From contig WRMN01000003.1 of NCBI GenBank assembly GCA_009777095.1, positions 62,001 to 126,000 of the forward strand: a DNA stretch of 64,000 nucleotides, in the 5' to 3' direction. A program made the position numbers and the translations under genes. This DNA is from Bacteroidales bacterium. Its GTDB lineage: Bacteria > Bacteroidota > Bacteroidia > Bacteroidales > UBA932. Below are positions 1 to 10,221 of the stretch, piece after piece (position 1 is the first letter of the stretch; every line of letters begins with the position of its first letter). The notes under the pieces were generated by a model. That model was given only the letters and a program-made list of their open reading frames with translations, had not been told where the DNA came from and ran no database searches.

Positions 1-1
1 T

Positions 2-553
2 GCAGGACAGCGCTTATTTGGAGAGAATCGGCCGCAGGAATTAGCGCAAAAAGTCGGCCAACTTCCGAACGATATTGAATGGCATTTTATAGGCCACCTG
101 CAAACCAATAAGGTGAATATGGTCGCAGGAAAGGCTCAACTTATCCATGCGGTGGATAGTGAACGCTTATTGAGAGCCATTGAGAAAGAAGCTGCGAAGC
201 AGCATATCGCCGTCCGTTGCCTGCTGCAAGTCCACATTGCACAGGAAGAGGCCAAATTCGGTTTTTCACCTGATGAACTGGCGGACTTTCTACATTCGGG
301 CGTTCTTTCCGCCATTTCTCATGTCAGGGTTGTCGGTCTAATGGGCATGGCTACTTTTACGGAAGACCTTGAGCAGGTGCGCAGGGAGTTTCGTTTTCTC
401 AAACAACTATTCGACCAAGTAAAAAGCGACTATTTCCCTTTCGACAATAATTTTCGGGAATTGTCGATGGGCATGTCGGGCGATTACCCTATAGCCATTG
501 AAGAAGGCGCAACCTTAGTGCGCCTCGGAACTACCATTTTCGGCTTCCGATAA
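2..553 (+). CDS. yggS: YggS/PROSC family PLP-binding protein (5' end outside window)
   Basis: Open frame runs from base 2 (AGQRLFGENRPQELAQKVGQLPNDIEWHFIGHLQTNKV...), with the typical YggS 'FGENR.QE...WHFIGHLQ.NK' and 'GMSGDYPIAIEEGATLVRLGTTIFG' motifs. Confidence 0.93.
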   Translation, partial: AGQRLFGENRPQELAQKVGQLPNDIEWHFIGHLQTNKVNMVAGKAQLIHAVDSERLLRAIEKEAAKQHIAVRCLLQVHIAQEEAKFGFSPDELADFLHSGVLSAISHVRVVGLMGMATFTEDLEQVRREFRFLKQLFDQVKSDYFPFDNNFRELSMGMSGDYPIAIEEGATLVRLGTTIFGFR

Positions 554-794
554 TTTCAATGGATTTGGTAAATTCCGATAGATCTCGTATGTGTGCAGAA
601 AAAAAATATGAAATGTTCCCAAAGGTCAATCAACTGTTCGAGTAATTCGAGCTTTTTAGGGTTGGGGTATTTTTATTATATTTGTACTCATATATCAGTG
701 TATCTGTGAATTAGAAAATTCTCAATTGCGGGTAATCATTTTGAAAATCATAAAAAACTTAAAAATTATTTATTATTCATTGTTCATTATTCAT

Positions 795-812
795 TTTTTT
801 GTACCTTTGCCG
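795..812 (+). promoter_or_regulatory. Bacteroidetes-type promoter upstream of rpsU
   Basis: TACCTTTGC (-7 consensus TAnnTTTG) after a T-rich stretch. Confidence 0.5.
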
Positions 813-838
813 CCCAAATAAAAGGAGGTGGTTGCATT

Positions 839-1036
839 ATGATTATAGTACCTATCAAAGAAGGCGAAAACATCGAACGGGCTTTAAAGAAATTTAAACG
901 TAAATTCGAGAAAACCGGCGCTGTACGCGAAATGCGTGCACGTAAGACATTTGTCAAAAAATCGGTAAAACGCCGCGACGAACGTAAAAGGGCTATTTAC
1001 CGCCAAGAAATGCAACGAATGGAAGAATCTTTATAA
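839..1036 (+). CDS. rpsU: 30S ribosomal protein S21
   Basis: 65 aa, MIIVPIKEGENIERALKKFKRKFEKTGAVREMRARKTFVKKSVKRR; Shine-Dalgarno-like aaaggagg upstream. Confidence 0.97.
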   Translation: MIIVPIKEGENIERALKKFKRKFEKTGAVREMRARKTFVKKSVKRRDERKRAIYRQEMQRMEESL

Positions 1037-1057
1037 CTCTAAAGATAAGTCGCCTTT

Positions 1058-1933
1058 TTGTTAACAGCATACACTAATTACCTACAGTTCGAAAAACATT
1101 ATTCGGCCCGCACAGTGGAGTCGTATCTTGCTTGCATACAGCAGTTTTTCGACCATGTCGGGTTCAAAGAGCCCGACACTGACAGTGCATCGGTGCGGTC
1201 GGCCGATATTCGCAGTTGGATTGCCGATATGCTGAAAGACGGCCAGTCTGCCCGCACGGCTAACCTGAAACTCAGTGCACTCAACAGCTATTTTAAGTTT
1301 TTGCTGCGCGAAAAGCACATCAGTGCCAATCCCGCCCAAAATGTTGCTCGGCCCAAGACGAGCAAACGATTGCCTGAATTTTTCGAATCCACAGCCCTTA
1401 ACCGCGCTTTAGACCACACTATTGATAGCGATGAATTTGGAATTTTGCGCAATCGACTCATTACAGAAGTATTATACACTACAGGTATTCGCCGCGCCGA
1501 ATTAATTTCCCTGAAAATAGCGAATGTGTTTTTAGATGAAAAGGTTCTACGAGTTACCGGCAAGGGCGATAAGGAGCGGGAAATTCCTATTCCTATAGAA
1601 CTGATACAAAAGCTACAAGCCTACACTGTTCTCTTGAAAGAGCAATTTCCTGCCGCAAAATTTTTGTTTTTATCAAAAAAAGGCGTACCTTTATACCCTG
1701 CAGCGGTGAATAGGATTGTAACGAGCGTGTTGACGGAAGAAGGCATCAGCGGAAAAAGGAGTCCGCACACCCTACGTCATTCATTGGCTACACACCTGCT
1801 CAACAACGGCGCAGATTTGAACAGTATAAAAGAAGTATTAGGACATGCAAACTTAGCCGCAACACAAATATATACCCACAACTCATTCGAGCAATTGAAA
1901 AAAGTGTATAAAAAAGCTCATCCGAGAAAGTAA
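1058..1933 (+). CDS. Tyrosine recombinase XerC/XerD family
   Basis: SAM-like N-domain plus catalytic motifs 'YTTGIRRAELISL', 'SPHTLRHSLATHLLNNGADLNSIKEVLGHANLAATQIYTH'; TTG start. Confidence 0.93.
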   Translation: MLTAYTNYLQFEKHYSARTVESYLACIQQFFDHVGFKEPDTDSASVRSADIRSWIADMLKDGQSARTANLKLSALNSYFKFLLREKHISANPAQNVARPKTSKRLPEFFESTALNRALDHTIDSDEFGILRNRLITEVLYTTGIRRAELISLKIANVFLDEKVLRVTGKGDKEREIPIPIELIQKLQAYTVLLKEQFPAAKFLFLSKKGVPLYPAAVNRIVTSVLTEEGISGKRSPHTLRHSLATHLLNNGADLNSIKEVLGHANLAATQIYTHNSFEQLKKVYKKAHPRK

Positions 1934-1965
1934 ATATAATTCAGTAACCTTTAAATGAATTTATC

Positions 1966-2262
1966 ATGGAAATCAGGATTCAATCGGTGAAATTCGATGC
2001 CGATGTAAAACTAACTAACTACATTAACAGAAAAGTAGAAAAACTGAGCCGCTATTTGGAAGGCAGGATTATTGCCGCTAATGTAACCTTAAGTCTTACT
2101 CCCGACCATGCCAATAAACAGGTAAGCATACAATTGGATACGCCGGGGCACGATTTGCGGGCCGAACGCCACGCCAAGACTTTCGAGTCGGCAGTGGTAC
2201 AATGCGTCGAGGTGTTAAAAATTCAAATCAAAAAATTAAAAGGAAAGTGGGCAGAGCAATAG
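1966..2262 (+). CDS. hpf: Ribosome hibernation-promoting factor / RaiA family
   Basis: 98 aa, MEIRIQSVKFDADVKLTNYINRKVEKLSRYLEG..., HPF short form. Confidence 0.92.
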   Translation: MEIRIQSVKFDADVKLTNYINRKVEKLSRYLEGRIIAANVTLSLTPDHANKQVSIQLDTPGHDLRAERHAKTFESAVVQCVEVLKIQIKKLKGKWAEQ

Positions 2263-2265
2263 AAA

Positions 2266-3423
2266 CTATTGTCCGAACATTTTACGCATACGTTCAAAGA
2301 AGTTCTTATCCTCTTTAGAAGGCTTCGGTTTGAAGTTTTCGCCGCCGCCTAATTTTTCTAATGTTTTTTGTTCTTCTTTGTCCAACTTTGTAGGTATCCA
2401 AACGTTGATGTGAACGAGCAAGTCGCCGGAATGACGGCTGTTCGGTTCAGGTATTCCTTTGCCGCGCAAGCGCAGCACACGCCCCGGCTGGGTGCCTGCT
2501 TCGATTTTAATTTTCACCTTGCCGTCAACAGTAGGTATTTCGGCCATCGTGCCGAGAGCGGCTTGACTGATACTGATAAACAGCGTGTAGATAAGGTCGG
2601 TACCGTCGCGTTGCAGTTCTTCATGCGGTTCCTCTTCTATCAAGACCAGCAAATCGCCGTTAATGCCGCCTTGCTTGGGCGCATTGCCCTTGCCCGATAT
2701 GGAAAGTTGCATGCCGTGCACCATTCCGGGAGGAATCCTGAAAGACACTTCTTCCTGTTTGCTCACTGCACCATCGCCATGACAAGCAGGACAAGGCGTC
2801 GTAATGGTTTTACCGGTTCCTCGACAAGCATTGCAGGGACTTGTGCTTTGCATGCGGCCCAACATAGTATTGATGACCTGCGTAACCATACCCGAACCCT
2901 TACAAGTGTTGCAAGCCTGTATAGCAGTGCCGTCCTTAGCGCCTGTTCCCTTACAGGCCGTACAGCCTACCTGTTTACTTATTTTGAATTTCTTATCTGC
3001 GCCTGAGGCTATTTCTTTCAGGTTTAATTTCACCCTGATGCGGATATCGGAGCCGCGCGCTACATGACGAGAGCGGCCGCTGCGGCTGCCAAAACTTGAG
3101 AATCCGCTGAAGCCCATGCCTTCGAAGATATCGCCGAAATTGCTGAAGATGTCGTCCATGCTCCATTCTCCAGCGTGTCCGCCAAAGCCACCTGCGTGCA
3201 TACCCGCATGGCCAAATTGGTCGTAGCGGGTCTTTTTTTCGGAATTGCTCAGCACGTCATAGGCTTCGGCTGCTTCCTTAAAGTGTTCTTCCGCCTGCTT
3301 ATCGCCGGGGTTTTTATCGGGGTGGTATTCAATGGCTTTCTTACGGTAAGCCTTTTTGATTTCCTCTGCCGTAGCGTTTTTGCTTACACCCAGAATATCA
3401 TAATAATCGCGTTTGCTGCTCAT
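2266..3423 (-). CDS. dnaJ: Chaperone protein DnaJ
   Basis: J-domain with HPD ([10 protein letters not shown]), G/F region, four CxxCxGxG-type zinc motifs. Confidence 0.98.
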   Translation of the reverse strand: MSSKRDYYDILGVSKNATAEEIKKAYRKKAIEYHPDKNPGDKQAEEHFKEAAEAYDVLSNSEKKTRYDQFGHAGMHAGGFGGHAGEWSMDDIFSNFGDIFEGMGFSGFSSFGSRSGRSRHVARGSDIRIRVKLNLKEIASGADKKFKISKQVGCTACKGTGAKDGTAIQACNTCKGSGMVTQVINTMLGRMQSTSPCNACRGTGKTITTPCPACHGDGAVSKQEEVSFRIPPGMVHGMQLSISGKGNAPKQGGINGDLLVLIEEEPHEELQRDGTDLIYTLFISISQAALGTMAEIPTVDGKVKIKIEAGTQPGRVLRLRGKGIPEPNSRHSGDLLVHINVWIPTKLDKEEQKTLEKLGGGENFKPKPSKEDKNFFERMRKMFGQ

Positions 3424-3441
3424 TGTAGTCTTTTCATTAAA

Positions 3442-4008
3442 TTATTCACCCACTACTACTTTGGCATAGCGAATGACCTTGCCGTTAAGGGTATAACCAT
3501 GCTGAATCACGTCCACGACCTTACCCTTTTGCTCGTCCGAGGGCGCCGGAATTTTGGTAACTGCTTCATGCTCATCGGTATTCAGTTCCTTCCCGGTGGC
3601 GTCAAACATCTTTAGACCTCTGTTTTCAAGATATTTAATTAATTTATCCTGAATAAGGAGTACTCCTTCCCGCATGGCAGCAATATCGTCGGTACGCTGC
3701 ATGGCCTGCGCTGCGCGCTCCATATCGTCGAGCACAGGCAGAATGCCTGCCAACAGCTCCTCGTTAGCCAAGGCCAGAAATTCAATGCGTTCACGTACAG
3801 TGCGTTTGCGATAATTATCAAATTCGGCCACCAAGCGCAGATATTTATCTTCAAGCGCTGTCATTTTTTCCTCCATACTCGGCTCCGATGTCACAGTTTC
3901 ATTGTCCGAAACAGTTGCAGCAGTATCAAGGCTTTCGTCAACGCTTTGATTTTCATCGTTAATACGCTGATTATCTTTCTTTTTCTCTTCTTTATGTTTT
4001 TCCTTCAT
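3442..4008 (-). CDS. grpE: Nucleotide exchange factor GrpE
   Basis: LVAEFDNYRKRTVRERIEF...EAVTKIPAPSDEQKGKVVDVIQHGYTLNGKVIRYAKVVVGE; operon with dnaJ. Confidence 0.97.
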   Translation of the reverse strand: MKEKHKEEKKKDNQRINDENQSVDESLDTAATVSDNETVTSEPSMEEKMTALEDKYLRLVAEFDNYRKRTVRERIEFLALANEELLAGILPVLDDMERAAQAMQRTDDIAAMREGVLLIQDKLIKYLENRGLKMFDATGKELNTDEHEAVTKIPAPSDEQKGKVVDVIQHGYTLNGKVIRYAKVVVGE

Positions 4009-4047
4009 GGCTTAAGAAATTTATCGTCTTGTTAAGCAACAAAAAGC

Positions 4048-4079
4048 CTGCCACTTTTGTTGGAGCGACAAAATGGCAG
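4048..4079. promoter_or_regulatory. Strong inverted repeat upstream of grpE-dnaJ
   Basis: ctgcca(c)ttttgt-tggagcg-acaaaatggcag: 12 complementary positions with one bulge, 40 nt upstream of the grpE ATG. Confidence 0.5.
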
Positions 4080-4280
4080 TCGCGTTTTGGGTGAAGGGTG
4101 AGGAAACTGTATAGAAGGTTGTTGAAGAAAATAAGTGAAGATGAAAAAAGTTAAAAAAGCGAACCATAAAACATATTCATAATCAATTATTTATAAGATT
4201 TTGCCAAACAATCTTCATTTTCATTTTGTAAATGATAAACAAAATGTTATCTTTGTATTGTAATTTTAACTGAATATTTA

Positions 4281-4460
4281 ATGAAATATTCTGAATTTCA
4301 CAGGTTTATTCTTCACAATGGGTGGGTATTTTTGTATGCAAAAGGTAGTCATTATCATTACCGAAAGGGCGAAATAACATATCCGGTACCCTTTCACGGT
4401 TCAAAAGAAATTCCGGAAGGATTAAGGCGAAAAATCATTAAGGAAATGGAGCTACGATAA
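4281..4460 (+). CDS. hicA: HicA-family toxin (59 aa, below the ORF-track length cutoff)
   Basis: Read from sequence: MKYSEFHRFILHNGWVFLYAKGSHYHYRKGEITYPVPFHGSKEIPEGLRRKIIKEMELR*; HicA GSH..Y and 'P.HG.KEIP.G..R.I.K' motifs; followed by hicB. Confidence 0.88.
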   Translation: MKYSEFHRFILHNGWVFLYAKGSHYHYRKGEITYPVPFHGSKEIPEGLRRKIIKEMELR

Positions 4461-4494
4461 TTATTTTCAATTAAGAATATTTAGATATACAAGT

Positions 4495-4896
4495 ATGGAA
4501 AAGATCGTTGTAATAATTGAGAAAAGCAAGAATCATTACGGTGGATATGCTGAAAATGTGGAAGGTTTATATGCTGCAGGAAGTACTCCAGATGAAGTTA
4601 AAAAAGACTTTCTGAGAGCTATTGAGCTTTTTAAAGAGGCTAATGATAAAAAATATTGGCCGGCAATCCTTAAAGGGAAGTATGAGATAGCGTATAAAAT
4701 GGATATCCCGGCTTTTATTGCCAGCTATTCAGGTATATTTACCAAATCGGCCATTGAACGGCTCACAGGTATTAATCGCGTACAATTAGCTCATTATGCT
4801 TCAGGGTTTCGTAATCCACGACCGGATAAACGCAGAAAAATTGAACAGGCTATTTATACTTTAGCTGACGATTTAAAACAAGTACAACTTGTTTAG
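4495..4896 (+). CDS. hicB: HicB-family antitoxin (partial RNase-H-like fold plus DNA-binding helix region)
   Basis: VVIIEKSKNHYGGYAENVEGLYAAGSTPDEVKKDFLRAIEL...RLTGINRVQLAHYASGFRNPRPDKRRKIEQAI. Confidence 0.87.
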   Translation: MEKIVVIIEKSKNHYGGYAENVEGLYAAGSTPDEVKKDFLRAIELFKEANDKKYWPAILKGKYEIAYKMDIPAFIASYSGIFTKSAIERLTGINRVQLAHYASGFRNPRPDKRRKIEQAIYTLADDLKQVQLV

Positions 4897-4935
4897 ATAA
4901 TTTCGCCCAACAGATTAATTCTTGTCATTTACTAA

Positions 4936-6129
4936 TCAGTGGTTCAGTATTTTATTGGCCATGACTACAGCCAGCGCATCATAAGCGGCGGCTTTTTCGG
5001 CTGTTAATTTTCCCTGTGCTTCGGCCGAAGGCGCTACTAACGGCAATCTTACCGCATCGGCAAAGGCTTGCAGGCCTTTTACGCCGCCGCCATTCCAGCT
5101 AAAGGAACCGAAAATTCCCAGTTCTTTATGCTTTATGCTTACATGCAACAATTCTGAGCATAATTGATCCATCATCGGGTGCATGCCGCCGTTGTAAGCG
5201 CAACTGCCTAAGATAAGTCCCTTGTATTTCCAAATTTCGTTAATCAAAAACGAGACATGGGTCTTCGACACGTCAAATACCCGAATTTCCCGCAGTCCTT
5301 GCTCAGCCAAGCGCCGTGCTATGTAGTCGGCCATTTGCTCGGTGTGTCCGTACATGGAGGCAAAAGCCACAACCACGCCGGGTTCCGCTTCGTAACGGCT
5401 CCATTTGTCGTACAGGCTAATCACCTTAGAAGGCTCGCTGCGCCATACAGGCCCGTGGGTTGCGCAGATAATGCGCACAGGCGTTCCCTTGAGTTTAGCC
5501 AAGGCTTTTTGCACCATGTTGGAATACTTGCCTACAATATTGGAGTAATAGCGCCGCATTTCGCTTTCATAAAAGTCGAAATTAATTTCATCGTCGAAAA
5601 TACCGCCGTCGAGCGTACCGAAAGAGCCGAAAGCGTCGGCTGAGAAGAGGATTTGTTCGGTAAGATCGTAAGTCATCATGGTTTCCGGCCAGTGTACCCA
5701 GGGGGTCAGCACAAATTGCAATTTATGGTATCCGAGGTCTAAGGCGCCGCCGTCGGCTACTTCCACCAAATTATCGGTAATACCGAAAAAACCTTCCAAT
5801 ATTTTGAAAGTTTTACGGTTACCCACAATTTTTAATCCCGGATAATAAGCTGTCAAGGCGCCGAGCATACCTGCGTGGTCGGGCTCCATGTGGTTAACCA
5901 CTAAGTAATCAAGTTTTCGCCCGTTCAGGAGGGCAACTATGCGTTCTCTGTAATCGGCTGCTGCCGTAAATTCCACAGTATCTATCAGCGCTGTTTTTTC
6001 ATCAATAATCAGGTACGAATTGTACGCTACACCCTGCGGCAGCGGCCACATATTTTCAAACAAATGTTTACGGCGGTCGTTAACGCCGAGATAATAGACC
6101 TTATCGGTTACTTTAATCGGAGCAGTCAT
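4936..6129 (-). CDS. FprA family A-type flavoprotein (flavodiiron protein)
   Basis: Metallo-beta-lactamase di-iron site (NHMEPDHAG), flavodoxin domain (ASMYGHTEQMADYIA). Confidence 0.95.
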   Translation of the reverse strand: MTAPIKVTDKVYYLGVNDRRKHLFENMWPLPQGVAYNSYLIIDEKTALIDTVEFTAAADYRERIVALLNGRKLDYLVVNHMEPDHAGMLGALTAYYPGLKIVGNRKTFKILEGFFGITDNLVEVADGGALDLGYHKLQFVLTPWVHWPETMMTYDLTEQILFSADAFGSFGTLDGGIFDDEINFDFYESEMRRYYSNIVGKYSNMVQKALAKLKGTPVRIICATHGPVWRSEPSKVISLYDKWSRYEAEPGVVVAFASMYGHTEQMADYIARRLAEQGLREIRVFDVSKTHVSFLINEIWKYKGLILGSCAYNGGMHPMMDQLCSELLHVSIKHKELGIFGSFSWNGGGVKGLQAFADAVRLPLVAPSAEAQGKLTAEKAAAYDALAVVMANKILNH

Positions 6130-6275
6130 AATTTATTTTTTAATTCTAAACTACGAAGATACGAATTTTTCGAGAAATTTGTGCGAAAGAGTTGAAAATA
6201 TTGTTAACTTTGTCGTAGCATTTAAGCTATTCCTAACAATTTTAATAGAGTACAAATCAATAAAATAACTGATAT

Positions 6276-6833
6276 ATGAAGAAAACTTGTAACAAATGTG
6301 GAGAAGATAACACTATTAACTCCAAATATTGTAGAAATTGTGGTTACGAATTACCTTACAACGCAATTGAAGAAACGTCTGAGAATATCCCTGCTAAGCC
6401 TAAACGGAAGATAACAAGGGCTAATTTGATAGGTATAATTGTAGGAGCAGTTGTGATGATTAGCATTTCAACGATTTTTCAAAAATGGATTTTTTCGGCA
6501 CCTACTATTGACAAAGTATTAATAAAAGCAGCCGACGAACTCAATAAAATGTGCCCCATAATGGCGGATTCGGAAACTCGTTGCGATAACGCAATCGCGC
6601 TCCCAAATAAAAGATTTTTATATAATTATACCTTAATTAATTTTGAAAAAGGTATGATTGACACCCTTGAAGCTAAAAAACTTCTTGCACCTAATATGAT
6701 CAATTCTATTAGAACCCTTCCCGATATGAAACTTTTTAGGGATAAGAAAATAACGATAACATATTCCTACAAAGATAAAAACGGCAATTATATGTTTTCC
6801 ATTGTAGTAACGCCGGAGCAATACACTCAGTAA
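6276..6833 (+). CDS. Zinc-ribbon domain membrane protein, function unknown
   Basis: N-terminal CNKCGEDNTINSKYCRNCG zinc ribbon, single TM helix, variable C-terminal domain. Confidence 0.7.
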   Translation: MKKTCNKCGEDNTINSKYCRNCGYELPYNAIEETSENIPAKPKRKITRANLIGIIVGAVVMISISTIFQKWIFSAPTIDKVLIKAADELNKMCPIMADSETRCDNAIALPNKRFLYNYTLINFEKGMIDTLEAKKLLAPNMINSIRTLPDMKLFRDKKITITYSYKDKNGNYMFSIVVTPEQYTQ

Positions 6834-6955
6834 AACCTGCTTGTCCCTTGCGTACAAGCGAAGTGATAATATTTCTTTTGGAACAATAGCTACGATTGTA
6901 GCTATTGCTTCTTTTTAGCCATCTATATCACACCCCCGGAACATTAATCATTGAA

Positions 6956-7675
6956 TTACTGTGCCATCAACAAAAAAACACAGGGCTTCTTGCGTAAATC
7001 AACAGGAGTGGTTTTCCATTCGGCTATGGTTTGGGTTTTGATGAAGGCGTCGGGCTCGGTGAGGTTGGCAGCTACGCACAGCAAGGTGTTGGGGCGGCAG
7101 ACTTTGAGTATGTCGGCTAATAAAGCCTCGTTGCGGTAAGGCGTTTCAATGAATAGCTGGGTCTGCTGCTCAGCTGCCGAGCGCTTTTCCAAGAGCCGAA
7201 GGCGCTGTTGCCGCTCATGCGGTTTTACAGGCAGGTAGCCGACAAAGGCAAAGCTTTGTCCGTTCAGCCCTGAGGCCATAAGCGCCAATAGGAGAGAGGA
7301 GGGGCCGGTGAGGGGAACTACCTCAATGTTTTTTTGATGCGCTAAACGTACCAAGCGTGCGCCCGGATCGGCTACGGCGGGCGCTCCTGCCTCGCTTAGC
7401 AAGGCTATGTTGTGCCCTTCGAAGGCTGCCTGCAGGTAGTCCGAAATATCCTGCTCAGGCGACGTGTGCTCGTTTAATTCAAAAAAATGCAGACTGTCAA
7501 TGGGTACGCCAATGCCGACCTTGCTCAAATAACGGCGGGCGGTGCGCAATTCTTCCACCACAAAATAACGGATACTGCGTAATATTTCCAGCGTCCCTGT
7601 CGGAATTACCGCCTCAACAGGAGCGCTCTCGCCCAGGGGGGCGGGTATCAGGTATAATTTACCCGCCGAAGTCAT
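6956..7675 (-). CDS. SAM-dependent methyltransferase, RsmI-related (tetrapyrrole-methylase fold)
   Basis: GKLYLIPAPLGE...LLSEAGAPAVADPGARLVRLAHQKNIEVVPLTGPSSLLLALMASGLNGQSFAFVGYLP; overlaps the nqrF 3' end by 17 bp. Confidence 0.9.
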   Translation of the reverse strand: MTSAGKLYLIPAPLGESAPVEAVIPTGTLEILRSIRYFVVEELRTARRYLSKVGIGVPIDSLHFFELNEHTSPEQDISDYLQAAFEGHNIALLSEAGAPAVADPGARLVRLAHQKNIEVVPLTGPSSLLLALMASGLNGQSFAFVGYLPVKPHERQQRLRLLEKRSAAEQQTQLFIETPYRNEALLADILKVCRPNTLLCVAANLTEPDAFIKTQTIAEWKTTPVDLRKKPCVFLLMAQ

Positions 7676-8903
7676 CGAACATAATCATTTCTTTGGGCAC
7701 CCCAAGGTTATCTAACATATTTTCTGCCGCCGCATTCATCAATGGAGGACCGCACATGTAGTACTCAATATCTTCGGGCGCCTCGTGGTTTTTCAGGTAA
7801 TTGTCGTGAATTATCTGATGAATAAAGCCTGTGGGGCCGCTCCAATTGTCTTCGGGCTTAGGCTCCGAAAGGGCTATAACAAAGTTGAAGTTCGGAAATT
7901 CTTTCTCTATAGCGCGGAAATCCTCCTCATAAAAAACTTCGCGCTTAGAGCGGGCGCCATACCAAAAAGTTACCTTGCGATTGGTTTTCAGGGTATGAAA
8001 AAGATGGAAAAGATGCGAGCGCATGGGCGCCATGCCGGCTCCGCCGCCTATAAACATCATCTCGCTGTTCGTGTCGCGCAGGAAAAATTCGCCGTAAGGG
8101 CCGGAAATAACCACCTTATCTCCAGGCTTGCGACTGAAGATATAGGAAGAACAAACGCCCGAATTTACGGGCATAAAACTGCATTTAACGCGGTCCCAGG
8201 GCGGAGTGGCAATACGGATATTCAGCATGATAATATTGCCCTCGGCAGGGTGGTTAGCCATGGAGTAGGCGCGGAAAGCAGGTTCCGCATTTTTCATCTT
8301 CAAGTTCCATATCTTGAGGGCGTCCCACTCTTCGTGAAATTCGGGTTCTACAAAAATATCCTTACCGAAATCCACTTCACATTTGGGAACATCAATTTGA
8401 ATATAGCCGCCCGATTTGAAATTCAGGCTTTCTCCTTCGGGAAGTTTAACTGTAAACTCTTTGATAAACGTGGCTACATTACGGTTGCTGAGCACCTCGC
8501 ATTCCCATTTTTTTATGCCTAACACTTCTTCGGGCACCTCTACTTTTAGGTCGTCTCTTACTTTCACTTGACAGCCCAGACGCCAGTTCGTCTGTTGTTG
8601 TTTGCGGGTAAAGAAGCCTGTTTCGGTAGGAAGAATTTCGCCGCAGCCGCTCACTATGCGGCACTTGCATAAACCGCAGGTTCCGCCGCCGCCACATGCC
8701 GAGGGGAGGAAAATTTTATTCTCGCTAAGGGCGCTTAGCAAAGAACTGCCGGGGCTTACTTCCAATTCGCGCTCGCCGTTAATGTCAATTTTTATTTTGC
8801 CCTGAGGCGTAAGTTTGGCTTTGGCATAGAGCAACAAGCCCACCAGAATAAGGGTTGTTGTCAAAAATATAACTATGCCGGATATGATTACAAAAAAATC
8901 CAT
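7659..8903 (-). CDS. nqrF: Na+-translocating NADH:quinone reductase subunit F
   Basis: 2Fe-2S motif (SACGGGGTCGLCKC) plus FAD/NAD(P)H domain (GGGAGMAPMRSHLF). Confidence 0.97.
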   Translation of the reverse strand: MDFFVIISGIVIFLTTTLILVGLLLYAKAKLTPQGKIKIDINGERELEVSPGSSLLSALSENKIFLPSACGGGGTCGLCKCRIVSGCGEILPTETGFFTRKQQQTNWRLGCQVKVRDDLKVEVPEEVLGIKKWECEVLSNRNVATFIKEFTVKLPEGESLNFKSGGYIQIDVPKCEVDFGKDIFVEPEFHEEWDALKIWNLKMKNAEPAFRAYSMANHPAEGNIIMLNIRIATPPWDRVKCSFMPVNSGVCSSYIFSRKPGDKVVISGPYGEFFLRDTNSEMMFIGGGAGMAPMRSHLFHLFHTLKTNRKVTFWYGARSKREVFYEEDFRAIEKEFPNFNFVIALSEPKPEDNWSGPTGFIHQIIHDNYLKNHEAPEDIEYYMCGPPLMNAAAENMLDNLGVPKEMIMFDDFGG

Positions 8904-8911
8904 GTCGAAAA

Positions 8912-9529
8912 TTATAATTTAATACCCATAAAACTCATAAATGCTATACCCATCAATCCTGTAATAATGAAGGTGATGCCAATGCCGCGCAGAGGAGCAG
9001 GAACATTGGAATACTTCAATTTTTCGCGGATAGCCGCAATGCCTACGATAGCCAAACACCAACCTACTCCGGACCCTAAGGCAAAAGAAGTAGCTTCGCC
9101 GAGATTGGCGTAACCGCGTTCCTGCATAAACAGCGAACCGCCGAGAATGGCGCAGTTTACGGCTATAAGCGGCAGGAAGATGCCTAAGGAAGAATAAAGC
9201 GCAGGGGCGAATTTTTCTACAATCATCTCTACCAACTGCGTGATAGAGGCAATTACGGCAATAAAAATGATAAAACTGAGAAAACTCAGGTCAACCTCTG
9301 CCAAACCGGGGCTAATCCACGTGAGGCAACCGGAGGTGAGCAGGTATTTGTTCAGCAAATAATTGACAGGCAGGGTTACGCCCAGTACAAAAATTACTGC
9401 AATACCAAGGCCAAGCGCTGTTTTCACCGTTTTCGACACAGCAATGTAAGAACACATGCCGAGGAAAAAGGCAAATATCATATTATCTACAAAAATAGAT
9501 CTGACGAATATGTTGGCAATATTTTCCAT
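8912..9529 (-). CDS. nqrE: Na+-NQR subunit E
   Basis: [33 protein letters not shown]...; gene order. Confidence 0.96.
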   Translation of the reverse strand: MENIANIFVRSIFVDNMIFAFFLGMCSYIAVSKTVKTALGLGIAVIFVLGVTLPVNYLLNKYLLTSGCLTWISPGLAEVDLSFLSFIIFIAVIASITQLVEMIVEKFAPALYSSLGIFLPLIAVNCAILGGSLFMQERGYANLGEATSFALGSGVGWCLAIVGIAAIREKLKYSNVPAPLRGIGITFIITGLMGIAFMSFMGIKL

Positions 9530-10179
9530 TATTTTTCGATGAGTTGTTTGTTAAAACTGCGTTGTATCCAAATGATAAGCCCTACTACGATTAAGGCCAT
9601 AGGCGGAAGGATAAACAGACCGTTATTTTCGTAAAATCCGCCGTTGCCGATATACCAGCTTTCGGGGATAACCTGTAAGCCGAAAAGCGTACCGGAACCA
9701 AATAATTCGCGAAAAAAAGCCACTACGATTAAAATTAATCCGTATCCGGCGCCATTGCCCAAACCGTCAATCAATGAGGGCCAGGGCCTGTTGCCTAAGG
9801 CAAAGGCTTCAATACGCCCCATGATAATGCAATTCGTAATAATAAGACCGACAAATACCGACAACTGCTTGCTCACATCGTAGGCAAAGGCGCGCAGTAT
9901 CTGGTCAACTAAAATTACGAGTGCGGCTACTACTACCAATTGCACAATAATACGTATGCGGTTGGGAATAGTATTGCGAATACTTGACAGAATGCAACTT
10001 GAAAAACCGGTAACAATAGTAACGGATAAGGCCATTACCATTGCAGGTTCTAATTTTACGGTTACGGCTAAGGCGGAACAAATCCCCAGCATCAATACGG
10101 TTATGGGGTTGTCCTTATTAATGGGGTTAGTAAAAAGTTTCAGTATTTTTGCTGAAAACATAGGTTCTTTTTCTTCCAT
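9529..10179 (-). CDS. nqrD: Na+-NQR subunit D (start probably [11 protein letters not shown], inside the 229-aa ORF)
   Basis: [37 protein letters not shown]...; the extra N-terminus [13 protein letters not shown] comes from an AAAGTTC-type repeat tract. Confidence 0.93.
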   Translation of the reverse strand: MEEKEPMFSAKILKLFTNPINKDNPITVLMLGICSALAVTVKLEPAMVMALSVTIVTGFSSCILSSIRNTIPNRIRIIVQLVVVAALVILVDQILRAFAYDVSKQLSVFVGLIITNCIIMGRIEAFALGNRPWPSLIDGLGNGAGYGLILIVVAFFRELFGSGTLFGLQVIPESWYIGNGGFYENNGLFILPPMALIVVGLIIWIQRSFNKQLIEK

Positions 10180-10221
10180 ACTATAATTTAGTTCAAAGTT
10201 TAAAGTTTTAAAGTTCAAAGT

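Noticed and set aside
1058-1933. Tyrosine recombinase as the integrase of the tRNA-Gln island
   Set aside because: It lies 35 kb away in a core context (rpsU-xerC/D-hpf), so it is most likely a housekeeping Xer protein.
2368-3067. Plus-strand ORFs of 212 and 87 aa opposite dnaJ
   Set aside because: Antisense to a well-conserved dnaJ; explained by codon bias.
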